A DNA stretch of 64,000 nucleotides. It comes from Mariannaea sp. PMI_226. Lineage: Eukaryota; Ascomycota; Sordariomycetes; Hypocreales; Nectriaceae. Shown here piece by piece: positions 34,505 through 44,612 of the stretch (the stretch's first letter is position 1; every line of letters begins with the position of its first letter). The stretch covers positions 620,001-684,000 of the forward strand of contig JANFOG010000008.1 in the NCBI GenBank assembly GCA_024336345.1. The letters are read 5' to 3'. The translations under genes were made by a program, and so were the position numbers. The notes under the pieces are model-generated. The model saw nothing but the letters and a program-made list of their open reading frames with translations. It made no database searches and was not told the origin of the DNA.

Positions 34505-35010
34505 CTATTTCAACGGAGAGCCCTTGGGCACTTTCTCAATGTCAAGAGAAGTGGCACCGAGAACATTGCCCACAGAGCAGGCCGCGGTTACCCAATAGTA
34601 GCCGCAAGCAGAAGGACAGTTCTTGATTTTTTCAGCACTACCAAAGAAGAAGAGTTGAGCATCGTATCTAACGGGTCAGAAGGCGTAATAAGTAGAACTT
34701 ACTATGCCCGAACTTCTGCTGCGCTGAGTACTGGCGGAACGTTGCCAGCTCCCGCACACTCGTAACTAAGAAGCGAGACAATTCCATTAGATGTAACGGC
34801 AGAGACGATGGCGTCACCGCCGCCACCGTAGGAAACGCCGTCTTGGTACTGGTTGATGGCGAGCTGGAGGACATTTGCGTTTGCCTGCACGCAGGCGGGC
34901 ATATTACTTCCAATGGGGGTGCATTGTGTGGTGCCCGGAGTATTTGCCGTTAAGGCGACAGAGACGAAAGCAGACAGGATAGCTGCCTTCAAAAAGGTAG
35001 AATAAGCCAT
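34505..35010 (-). CDS. Small secreted cysteine-containing protein
   Basis: Two exons, 34703-35010 and 34505-34637, give 146 residues. The start is followed by a clear signal peptide (MAYSTFLKAAILSAFVSVALTA). The mature part is small, Gly/Ala/Ser-rich, with six cysteines spread along it (in TQC, PAC, YEC, KNC, SAC and AAC contexts), which could form three disulphides. The intron has a GTAAGT donor; I used the acceptor at 34638-34639 because the nearer TTAG acceptor would put a stop at the junction. No domain recognised; such proteins are often effectors or surface proteins, but nothing here proves that. A TATA element lies about 90 bp upstream. A decayed relative of the first exon lies just beyond the promoter, at 35290-35400. 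Confidence 0.75.
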
Positions 35011-35098
35011 TTCGAAAACTTGCCCCCTTAAGTGAGGTTTAGAGAAACAAGTTTGTTGTTGTTGGCTTTACTATCTCCTCAAAAGTCCAAAGCCTGGC

Positions 35099-35114
35099 TA
35101 TTTATATATATCTA
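35099..35114 (-). promoter_or_regulatory. TATA box of the small secreted protein gene
   Basis: TATTTATATATATCTA about 90 bp upstream of the start at 35010, at the distance usual for a fungal TATA element. Confidence 0.6.
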
Positions 35115-35289
35115 TGTTTCCCTGACTTAATTACCACAATCGTAGATTAAAGGGGCAAAAGTCACCTGCACCTATTCTAGCTTTCTGGCTCTGAGAAGTT
35201 GCGTAGTAATGCGGTGAAGCATCGAACCTCGGAAGCTGACGCTCCGGATGAGATAGACGACCTTCCAAATGTGGTACATGAAATAACCT

Positions 35290-35400
35290 AGCTGTTGGTA
35301 TTTCCTTCTGAAAAACAGAGCATTCTACTCTCAATTGGAGTGTACTGTGCAATGCCCAGGGTATTAGCTGCTAAGGGGGCACACAGAGTGTCACAGGCTT
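35290..35400 (-). pseudogene. Decayed duplicate of the small secreted protein (first exon part)
   Basis: On the minus strand the reading LAANTLGIAQYTPIESRM parallels LTANTPGTTQCTPIGSNM of the intact gene, and the DNA aligns over about 80 bp. The signal peptide and the rest of the gene are not preserved and a key Cys is replaced by Tyr. A partial, degenerate copy in the same orientation, about 0.4 kb from the intact one. Confidence 0.6.
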
Positions 35401-36500
35401 TGAGGATTTCTAACGACTCCACAATAGGACTTGGTATTTCCGTCGCCTTCACTACACACCATCTTCTTTCACCTTCCAACTATGGGAAGGCTCTCATTGT
35501 ATTATTGACTATATTCTGGCGCTCATCAGGGCCTGGTCGGCTTCACAAGTAAATGCCAGGACTCATACCCGAGGACTCATAGAATACCTCCTTCTATTCA
35601 TCACCGCCACCAGTACACTGCACTAGGCAGTAGTCTGAAGAGGAAGAGGAAGAGGAAGACAAGGGCATTTCCCCCTCTAATCTTAAACATTTGGTCCGTG
35701 AAGATGGTGAATCCTAATAATGGATATAGTTCCGAGCCAACAACTCCTATATTCTGTTCAACCTTCTCAATAGATACACTTCCATGCTTTTGCAATTCAG
35801 GCTCAAGCCACCGTTACCGAAGCAAAGTTAAGAAGATATAATATCACTGTACAAAGGAGCTTCCCAGAATTCCCTGGATAAATACCTTGCTACCCTACCA
35901 ACATAATGACATGTGCCTAAAAAAGAATCCTGTGTTTGGAAGTGGTCTGTGCTTGCGAACATTTGGAATTGTTTCCAGTCCTGATTAATGAGCGGAATAG
36001 TTTCCGGGCGTTCTACCAAGTTCAAGCTTCAATGGCTATTAGCACAGGCCACTCTTAGAGAGCCATATGCACGTCTTATTTCCATTCAGGTGGTAGTAAG
36101 CAGCTCGTCCACATACCCCGCTTCAGGCAGCACCAAGAACCAGGGCTGTGCAGCTGGCTGAGGGGGAAAATGGTTGAGGAAATGATAAAAGACGCATCTC
36201 CTGTTTGAGCCTCGAAAGCAGTTTCAAGATCTTTCCCTCTCAGACGAAAACATGACCTTGGATTACGCTATACCCTGAGAGATCTCATTTTGCCTGTTGG
36301 TCAAAGCGACGGGTGAGGGTTGCATCCTGTTAGTACCTATTGTAGGACATGTCCGAAAGTCGGTAAGGCTCGGCTGCTGCAGTCAACAGTGGCTTTGCTA
36401 GAAGCCCGCTTCTCCTCATTCAGAAATTTTAAGCTCTAGACAGGCATATCGCATGACCTGGACCTGATCAACGCTTTCCAGTAATGGTATAGCAATTAAA
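35401..36500. other. Gene-free flank of the NLR-like gene
   Basis: About 1.1 kb with only short frames on the minus strand (35601-35795 and 35828-36025) that have no recognisable product. It should contain the promoter of the NLR-like gene. Confidence 0.45.
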
Positions 36501-39500
36501 ATGAGCCATGATCAAGAGATTCGGAGTACCGAACCAGAAATACGGGACTTTGATGCGATATCGAGCTCTGATGAGACTCTGGTAACGCGCCAAACTAGCG
36601 GCTGGACCACGGACCAACTTATATCAAGCACTGAGACCCGCGGCGAGGCAAATGAAGATTACACGATTGGCTGGATATGTGCTTTGCTAGAAGAGCTCGA
36701 GGCGGCTTGCCAGATGCTGGATGACGAATTTGATGGCCCAGAGACGAACGATGTCAACGATGACAACACATACGTGTTTGGCCGGATCGGTAGGCACAAC
36801 GTTGTAATAGGATGTCTGCCGGCCGGCCGCTATGGTATCACTTCCGCCACGAGTGTTGCCAAGGATATGGTCCGATCATTCCCTAACATTCGATTCGCCT
36901 TGATGGTGGGCATCGGCGGAGGCGCTCCATCGCGGAAGAACGACATCAGGCTAGGAGATGTGGTTGTCAGCGTGCCACAGGGAAAGTATGGCGGCGTGGT
37001 GCAGTACGACTTTGGGAAGAGGCTGACGGGTGGCCTATTTCAGCTAACTAGCCAGCTAGATGGCCCCCCTACAGTGTTACTTGGGGCGCTGCAAGATATG
37101 CGGCGGCGTCACGACGACCGAAGGAAGCCAGACAAGATTGCCGAACATATCACGCGGATGGATGACATGTTGGAATTCCGAAAACCAGAGCAGGATCGAC
37201 TGTATTGCGCTGACTACGTACATCAGGGCGGGCCAGACTGCGATAATTGTGGCACGGAGAGGGTGGTGAACCGACCCCAGCGGGCGACTGGTCGTGCCGT
37301 AACAATTCACTATGGCATGATTGCTTCTGCAAACTCGGTTATGAAGGACGCTGTAGAGAGAGATCAATATTCAAATGATCCCGAACTGAATATCTTGTGT
37401 TTCGAGATGGAAGCAGCCGGACTGATGAACTGCTTCCCTTGTTTGGTCATTCGAGGCATATGCGACTACTCGGATTCTCACAAGAATGATGAGTGGCACA
37501 ATTATGCCGCGCTCACAGCGGCAGCATACGCAAGGGAACTTTTACATATCGTGAAAGAGCAAAAAGTCACAAGGTTACCATCATGGGTTGGAAAGTCTCA
37601 ACAGCGTAGGTAGATCTCCTTTAGTAATTCCTCCTATCGTTGTCACTGGATGCACCAGGCGGAAATCACAAACGTGATCGACTATACCGATTTTTATAAG
37701 ACTACAACAGCTACCAATGAAGTTCCAGATTACTAATAACCATGCAGTTCTCTCGAATATGCAGAAAGACGTCGTGGGTGTGTCGCGAGGCATCGGCGAG
37801 CTCCTTCACAAGAAAGAGGAGACGGAGAGTCAAGAGATCCTCAATTGGCTCACGCTCATCGATTATACTTCCCAACAAAACGATCACTTCAGCAGACGTC
37901 AGACAGGCACTGGCCAATGGCTTCTGGACTCTCTGGAGTTTCAGACATGGCTTCGTGGTGTCGAAGAGACTCTATTTTGCCCAGGCATTCCTGGTGCTGG
38001 AAAGACCATACTCACGTCAGTGGTTGTCAACGAGCTGAGGTCACGTTTCGAGGATGATGAGAGTATCGGACTGGCTCAAGTGTACTGTAACTTCGGGCAG
38101 CAGGATGAGCAGAAGGCTGATGATCTGTTGGCGAGTTTGTTACGGCAATTATCTCAGAGGCGACCTGCTCTTCCGGATGCTGTGAAAACCCTCTACAACG
38201 AACACAAACGCAAACTGACGCGACCTTCGATTGACGAACTTTCTAAAACACTACGGTCGGTTGCGTCTCTATACTCAAGAGTCTTCATTATTATAGATGC
38301 ACTGGACGAGTGCCAGACCACGGACAACTGCCTTAGCAACTTCCTGTCCGAAATATTCGCCTTTCGGTCTAGAAGCGGTGCGAACATCTTTGCGACCTCC
38401 AGATTTATGCCCAGTATTATGGCAAAGTTCAATATGTGTCCATGGTTAGAAATTTATGCTACCAAAGAAGATGTGCACAGATATATTGATGGGCACTTGT
38501 CTCAACTGCTCCCGTTCATCATGAAGGATTCACAACTCCAAGAAGAAATTAAAACTGTCATATCTGTGGCTTCGGGTGGGATGTGTGTAACCGATGTATT
38601 TCCCAGAAACCTCAAAGATTGTGCTGATATAATTGATAGGTTTTTACTGGCGAAGCTATATCTCAGCTCGCTCGAGGACCAGGTCACTACAAGGGCTATC
38701 AAGCGGGCGCTGCAGCGGCTTCAGAAACACGATTCAGACTCTGGAGAGGACGATAATCTTCAAGTGCTAAATTCTGCGTATGACAAAGTCATGGAGAGGA
38801 TCAATGGACAAATGACGGGGTTGCGTGTTTTAGCCCTGGAGATTCTGTCGTGGATCACCTGTGCAAGGAGGCTATTGACAACCTCGGAACTCCAGCATGC
38901 CCTGGCCGTGGAAGTTGGCTACACTAAGCTGGGGGACGGCAACTTCCCAGCTATTGAGGCTATGATTTCGGTGTGTGCGGGCTTAGTCACAGTTGACGAG
39001 AAAAGCGAGGTTATTCAGCTGTGTCACCACACGGCCCGGGAGTACTTCATACAAAAGAAGTCGTTTCTAAAGGGACACCACAAGATCGCCGACATTTGCA
39101 CTACTTACCTCACATTTAGCATCTTCGGGTCTGGGTTTTGTCGAACAGATGAAGAGTTTGAGGCGAGGCTTCGGTCGAATCCGTTTTACGAGTACGCAGC
39201 ACGCAACTGGGGACACCACGCCCGCGACATGCAACCCTTGTCTGTTTCTATTCTTCGCTTTCTAAAAAGCGAAGCACAGATAGAATCATCGAGCCAAGTT
39301 GTAATTGCCGTCGAGCAATCTTGGAGAGGCTCAGACTATAGCCAACTCGTCCCGAGACATATGACAGGGTTGCATTTGGCAGCATATTTCGGAATTGGAG
39401 AAGCAGTAAGCATATTGCTTCAATCAACAGCTTCAGGTACCCCACGAGACTCTTATGGCCGAACGCCGCACTGGTGGGCTGCCAGAAATGGCCATGTAGA

Positions 39501-40969
39501 AGTTGTAAAGATCTTGCTCCACGCAGATAGTGCCAGTGCGGATGTAAAGGATGATGTTGATGGTCAAACACCGCTTTCGAAAGCCGCGGAAAATGGCCAC
39601 GAGGCCATCGTAAGTCTATTATGCGATACAGGTGATATCAATATAAACCAGGGATCGTCCAGTGACCGAACGCCGCTATCCTATGCTGCGGCAGGAGGCT
39701 ACGAAGGCATTGTAACCCTTCTGCTTCCTTTCATCACTATAGCTATTAATTTCGAGGACGAGACTGGATGGACGGCCTTGACATATGCTGCAGCCAGAGG
39801 TCATGCTGGCGTAGTGCAACTATTTTTGGCTTTGGGGAGCATATATCCCGACCCGAAGGATGAAGGCGGTCGAACTCCACTATCGTATGCGGCAGAAGAA
39901 GGCCACGCTGAAGTCGTGGGGCTTCTACTACGCAACAACGGTGTTGATCCCGACTCCAGGGCCACAGGCTATTACAGAGAAGGTCGAACACCTCTTTCGT
40001 ACGCTGCCGAGAATGGTCATGAAGACGTTGTGGCATTACTACTGGAAACCCAGAAGGTTGATGTGAACTCATACAACTACTACAGCTGGACACCCATATC
40101 GTACGCGGCTGAAAATGGCCACAAAGGAGTCCTGAGTCTGCTACGAGGCATGGAGGTAGTTGCTACGAGCCCGAGAAATAATGACACATACAGGCCACCA
40201 TCGCCTCCAAAACCCAAGCCGCTGACTGCGCTACGACAGCAGAGAGGGGAATCGGACCTTTTCAGGCACAGTCTCGAGATTCCAAGTTATTTCAGCCAGA
40301 AGGGAGGCGATATGGCTGACTTTTCAGCTCAGGTAAGCCAACGGTTTTCCTGAGACACAATGATGAGAGACGACTAAAATGTAGAGTAGATAGTATGCTT
40401 CCTCTGGTTCGAATCGATCAAGGTCCTTGAGGCTTCTGAAAAGATACGGACGCTTCCGGCAAACTCGCCTATTCCAAAACTTACTTCCCTGGCCGTGCCA
40501 TCAGGCCGATTTACAAATTGGATTCGGTTGCTACTTTCGAACACCCAAATCTCTCAAAATGTTATCGTGGTGGCATTGCTGTTCCTGCACCGCCTCGATG
40601 GGATGAACCCCACCATCAAGGGACGGGTGGGAAGCGAATTCCGCATCTTCCTCGTGGCGATGATGCTCGGGAATAAAGGCGAGTAGCGTACCTTGACTTC
40701 AATGGATGAAGGAGTAAAACCAGGAACAACTCGCTGACACGACAGTAATCCCAGTTCTCGATGACAATACTTATACCAATAAGACTTGGGCGATGGTTTC
40801 AGGCTTTCTAGTTGAGGAGATCCATAAGATGGAGATCGAGTTCGTAGATTCAGTGCGCTACAGCCTATTCGTTTCCAGAGAGCAGTGGGAGGAATGGCTT
40901 AACAAGCTGGGGAAATACTGGGAATATTGTGAGCGAGCGCAACGATCTTCGTCGACTGATGTTGTCTGA
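36501..40969 (+). CDS. NLR-like protein: PNP-UDP domain, NACHT NTPase, ankyrin repeats, C-terminal cyclin box
   Basis: Predicted cytosolic STAND-type receptor. Exons 36501-37609, 37701-40332, 40390-40678 and 40755-40969 keep one frame for 1414 residues. Residues ~50-365: purine nucleoside phosphorylase-like domain (VGIGGGAPS, LGDVVVS, FEMEAAGLMN, RGICDYSDSHK). From ~465: NACHT with Walker A GIPGAGKT (465-472) and Walker B FIIIDALDEC (~564). About 925-1195: eight ankyrin repeats (GRTPLSYAAENGHEDVVALL and relatives). A Pro-rich linker leads, across a 57-bp intron, into a Pho80-type cyclin box (VALLFLHRLDGMNP, GSEFRIFLVAMMLGNK, DDNTYTNKTWAMVSG, MEIEFVDSVRYSLFVSREQW) to residue 1414. The third intron has an AAG/GCGAGT (GC-AG) donor. 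PNP-NACHT-ankyrin is a known fungal layout linked to non-self recognition; the cyclin part is the odd one. If the 57-bp intron is retained, the protein stops 7 codons on, without cyclin. Separate genes remain possible. Confidence 0.8.
40390..40969 (+). other. Cyclin box region within the NLR-like gene model
   Basis: Exons 40390-40678 and 40755-40969 encode most of a PCL/Pho80-type cyclin domain, which in free cyclins binds and activates a cyclin-dependent kinase. Residue pattern from IVCFLWFES through TNWIRLLLSNTQISQNV to LNKLGKYWEY is the full box, with the key VRGRV/GSEFR and NTYTNKTW elements intact (GMNPTIKGRVGSEF here). If independent, its start could be the ATG at 40312 (MADFSAQ before the intron) or lie further up inside the ankyrin gene's last coding stretch; I saw no promoter-like gap between the two. 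Confidence 0.8.
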
Positions 40970-41343
40970 CAGTGTCAACGCCTCAACAATTTATGTAACT
41001 GTTTGAATCACGTAGCGTAAATGTTGTAGTCGAAGTTTGTGCTTTCCATGTGCTTTCCATGTGCTTTCTATCAAGACAGCGGCCTCTGACTTTAAGAGTT
41101 AAGCCTCTGCTTCGCGGCCAGTGGGTATTGTCACAAGTATCATGCTTGAACGTTCTAAAAATTGGAAAATCATGTACAGGAAGATGTCTAAAGTCTTCAG
41201 TAGGAAGACGAATACAAATAAAATGAGGCAAGACTTCCGCCTCGAAATGGAATACTAATACAAAGAAGAAACAAAAAAAATTAAGATTCTACCGCCCAAG
41301 TACTTGTGCATCCCTCATGCAACTGCTAATGAGTACATCCCAA
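40970..41343. other. Convergent 3' flanks
   Basis: 370 bp between the stop of the NLR-like gene and the stop of the secreted protein gene on the other strand. Contains a short direct repeat (GTGCTTTCCATGTGCTTTCCATGTGC at about 41039-41066, given here as units of GTGCTTTCCAT). No gene seen. Confidence 0.5.
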
Positions 41344-42126
41344 TTACAATACAATTTGCTTCTTAGGACCGCATTTGCCTGGGAGAGTAGTTGTGGTGGC
41401 CTCCGCACTCGTCGTTGTGGTAGTGGCGGCAGCGGTGGTGGTCGTGGCCTCTGAAGTCGTAGAAGTCGCTGTGGTGCAAGTCTCGGTTACATGCATAGCA
41501 ATTCCATTGTCGATGAAGACCTTGAAGTCGTTGAAGAAGTTGGGATCGTTAGAGGCGGCTTGGCAGCTGAACACAACCGCAAGACTCCCTGAAGTAGCCG
41601 GGGCAACAAATGAACCCGACAGGGTCTGCCAAGATGACACATCGCCGGCGCTGTAAACATATTGGGTGCCGCCCACCCAAGTTGGGTAGGGGTCATCAAA
41701 CTCCATCCAGATATCGCAGGTCTGTGGGTGGCTCGGTTGTGGACTGGTCAGGGGGTAGAACGGTTTATAGTCGAAGCTGACCTTGTAGGTGGCGTCCTTT
41801 TCTAAGTCCACGGACTGGAAAACAACGATCGACTCACTACCGCCTGTGTACCTTGAGATGGACGTTAGGACCTGTCATTTATGCTGAATGGATGAGAGAT
41901 GATCGACTTACAGAGACTGCTGGCCATCTGTATGTTCATCTGTGCTAATTCCTGAGAAGCCAGTCCAAATGGTCCACGCATCATTGGGGTCACCATTCTC
42001 AAATGATGGGTTGCTGAGCAAATTGCTGCCGTCCTCATTTTCAACACAGGTGACTTGGCCTGCGACAGAGGACGACAGGAATCCTGCAATAAGCAGGATT
42101 CCGCTACTCAAGTGTTGATGCATCAT
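41344..42126 (-). CDS. Secreted Ser/Thr-rich protein with a carbohydrate-binding-like beta domain
   Basis: Two exons, 41912-42126 and 41344-41851, give 240 residues; the intron has GTAAGT and a CCTAAC branch. A signal peptide is visible (HLSSGILLIAGFLSSSVAGQ). The body starts with NLLSNPSFENGDPNDAWTIW, a pattern typical of galactose-binding-like/CBM4-9-like jelly-roll modules, and continues with VFQSVDLEKDATYKVSFDY and SWQTLSGSFVAP, both usual for such folds. The last 50 residues are Thr/Ala-rich (low complexity, likely O-glycosylated) and end KCGPKKQIVL without a hydrophobic GPI signal. Probably secreted or wall-associated and sugar-binding; ligand unknown. A further exon at the 3' end cannot be excluded. 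Confidence 0.75.
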
Positions 42127-43406
42127 TGTCGTGAACTTTGATAGTTGACCAATGCGTCACGAGATACAGAATCAAACATCCAGCTAGAAAAGTAGGGGGC
42201 ATGAGACTTTTAAGTCACGGCAAGGAGGATATTGTTGGACATTTTGCTCCTTTCCTTCGCGTTCCTGGGCTAATCGGGGATTGTCTGATGGTTAGATGGA
42301 GCTATTTAGTGATAGTTTGGATTTTAGAACGAATACCCAACCGAGAGGAGATTAGTATTGTTATCGATCTACCCCGAAAGGAGAGAATCGGCCAGCCAGC
42401 AAGAAAAAATCGATCCACAAGACAAGGATCACAGATCTCACTACCTAACAAAGCTCTCAGCCGCACCAAAACCTTGGCTGTTAGCGCCAGAGAGAATTTT
42501 ACAAGATTCGAGACCCCGTGAAATGAAATCAGCAACACTAATAATAACAGCTTCTAGAACGTAATTAATGAAGGCTACGTGGTAGTGCGGTAGGCAACTA
42601 AGCTATCTGAGAGGGAGGTGGCGATTTTCCAGATACGGCGTTTGTTAGCGAACATGAAGCCACCCATTTGACTGAATCACATCATGGACTGACTGACTGC
42701 AAGCAATCAGTAGCAACACGGGAAAGCTTGCACGCGAAAGTGTGGATACAGAAAACCCCCGGATCTACGGCATAAGGCTGTCCTCCGTATTGCACCATTC
42801 ATCCGATCCATTACACTAGACCCAAGGCAATCCAATGGATCTTTGGTGTCAAGCATCCTTACGGAGAAGACACGATGGGATGGATGCCAGGTCGAGCCGG
42901 TGGCTTGGTACCTGAGCTTGAGCCTGGGCCTGGGGGCCTGGTTGGGCTATCGAATGCCCCACGTTAGAGCTTTTCAGGAGCCGGCCTAGCAAGTCCAGTG
43001 TGGGCACTAAAAGGGTTCATTGAGGAGACGATGCGGCTTTTCCTACATGGGTAATATTAGTTGACGAAATTAACTTCTTGTCTTCTACTAGGTAAGTTTG
43101 TATTCAAAAGCAGACATAAATAATATCTATTCCAGCATAGCGGTTAAAGTTTTGAATAGCATTGTTTAGTATACACATTGACTCGCGAATGACAATGAAA
43201 GAGGGTACAATTTAGGAGTGAGGGATCAAAGACGACAAAAAGCAGTTTTGGGGAAGGTGTACCATGAATGAATATCATTGGGCAGGCCCGTCAGATCAAT
43301 ACATAAGTATTCGCATTTCGATACTCTGGGATATAAATACCAACACTGCACGATATATCCAACGGCATCTCTAGTCTTGGAGCCCTCCCACGCAGCATGT
43401 TCACCT
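42127..43406. other. Intergenic region, no gene seen
   Basis: 1.3 kb. An open frame 42138-42521 on the plus strand is basic and has no recognisable product. It should hold the promoter of the secreted protein gene and the 3' flank of the next gene. Confidence 0.45.
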
Positions 43407-44257
43407 CTAAGGAGCCGTGCTCATGCCAGTCTTCGTGAGGCAGAGCATTAATTCCTTGTATGTCGCATTTTGATTCGGCATGTCATCGTACAGGCATGTC
43501 GTCAGCTTATTCAAGGCATCTTGCGTATCGAATTTGGCGTCGAATCTTTCAGCGAGCTGGTACCTCGAGAACACCGATTCGTCTCGTGAGGCGAGCCACA
43601 ACCACAATATCAAGCCGAAAAGTAGGTACGCAGAAAGGAAATGACCCCCCAGGTATAAGCCGACCCAAAAAGAGGTCGTTTTGTCGTCCTTTTTATCGTC
43701 CTTTTTGGGGGGTTGGGTCCCTGAGTTCTCGGGGGGTTTGTTGGGTTCCTGCGCCGCCGTCACAATACCGATGAGTATCTGGCCAAAATAAGCAAAAGTT
43801 GATTACAGATGCCACAACTCGGGGCAGATATCCAGGAACTTACAAGAGGCAAGAGGGCGAGAGCGTATCCGCTCACTACCAGGAGGAAAGCGAGGAGACT
43901 CAAGGACAGAGGATCGATATTACTCGTGATTATGACTGGTATGCTGACGAAGACGATGGCAATAGGCGCCAGAGTTATGAACGCTCGCAGCCAAGAAGGC
44001 ATCCGCTCTATTCGCCCGGGTTTGCGTTCAACCTCTGGGATGCCAGCATCCTCCAACGCGTTCTCAACCTCATTTTGGGGAACATGCAGTAGGCTGGCTG
44101 TAGAATCGTAGGACGGTGGCGCCGGCTCGGTGCTGGTGGTCGCCATTTGTTCGCGCACGATAGCCCTGACTTCTTCCCGGATGATTCGTGAGATTTCGAT
44201 GCCTTCTGTGCGAGAGACGCCTATGGCCCCGAGTTCGACGTTGTCGTCGGCTCCCAT
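43407..44257 (-). CDS. Orphan multi-pass membrane protein
   Basis: Two exons, 43844-44257 and 43407-43778, give 261 residues; the intron has GTAAGT and TTGGCCAG. The N-terminal ~90 residues are hydrophilic with a helix-forming RIIREEVRAIVREQM stretch. Then come two close hydrophobic segments (FITLAPIAIVFVSIPVII and LSLLAFLLVVSGYALALLPL, running on into ILIGIVTA), a polar Lys/Asp-rich loop (KKDDKKDDK), a further membrane segment (YLLFGLILWLWLA) and a soluble tail with two Cys. No family recognised. Orphan membrane proteins of this kind occur in accessory regions of moulds. A TATA element lies about 85 bp upstream. Confidence 0.65.
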
Positions 44258-44338
44258 TTTGATCTCTTTATTTTTTTTTTTTTGAAAGTATGATGAGTGA
44301 GGCAATTGATCTGACGATTTAAATGATGAGACTGTCGA

Positions 44339-44347
44339 GTATATAAG
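44339..44347 (-). promoter_or_regulatory. TATA box of the orphan membrane protein gene
   Basis: GTATATAAG (reading CTTATATAC on the coding strand) about 85 bp upstream of the start at 44257. Confidence 0.45.
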
Positions 44348-44612
44348 AGGGAGCCCTGAGCGGGGGAATTTCGCCCGGTTTTTATGCAATCTCACTCAGC
44401 CCATCATCAAGGCAGAATCGGTGTCCTAATCGGTCACAGACAGCTCAACTATGCATGCAAGGCAGTTCCTTTCACCAATGAGACGGTTTATACAGTTGAG
44501 AAAAACAAACTGCTTCCAAAAATAATAACAATCAAATCATAATATTGCAGGCAGTTCTATTTTCCAAAGTTACAACGCCCGACTTTGCTCAGGATGAAGG
44601 CTCCCCGTCCGC

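Noticed and set aside
37717..40353. Separate 878-codon NACHT-ankyrin gene starting at 37717
   Set aside because: A 91-bp intron (37610-37700) joins it in frame to the PNP exon, matching the known PNP-NACHT layout; a separate start would lack a promoter gap.
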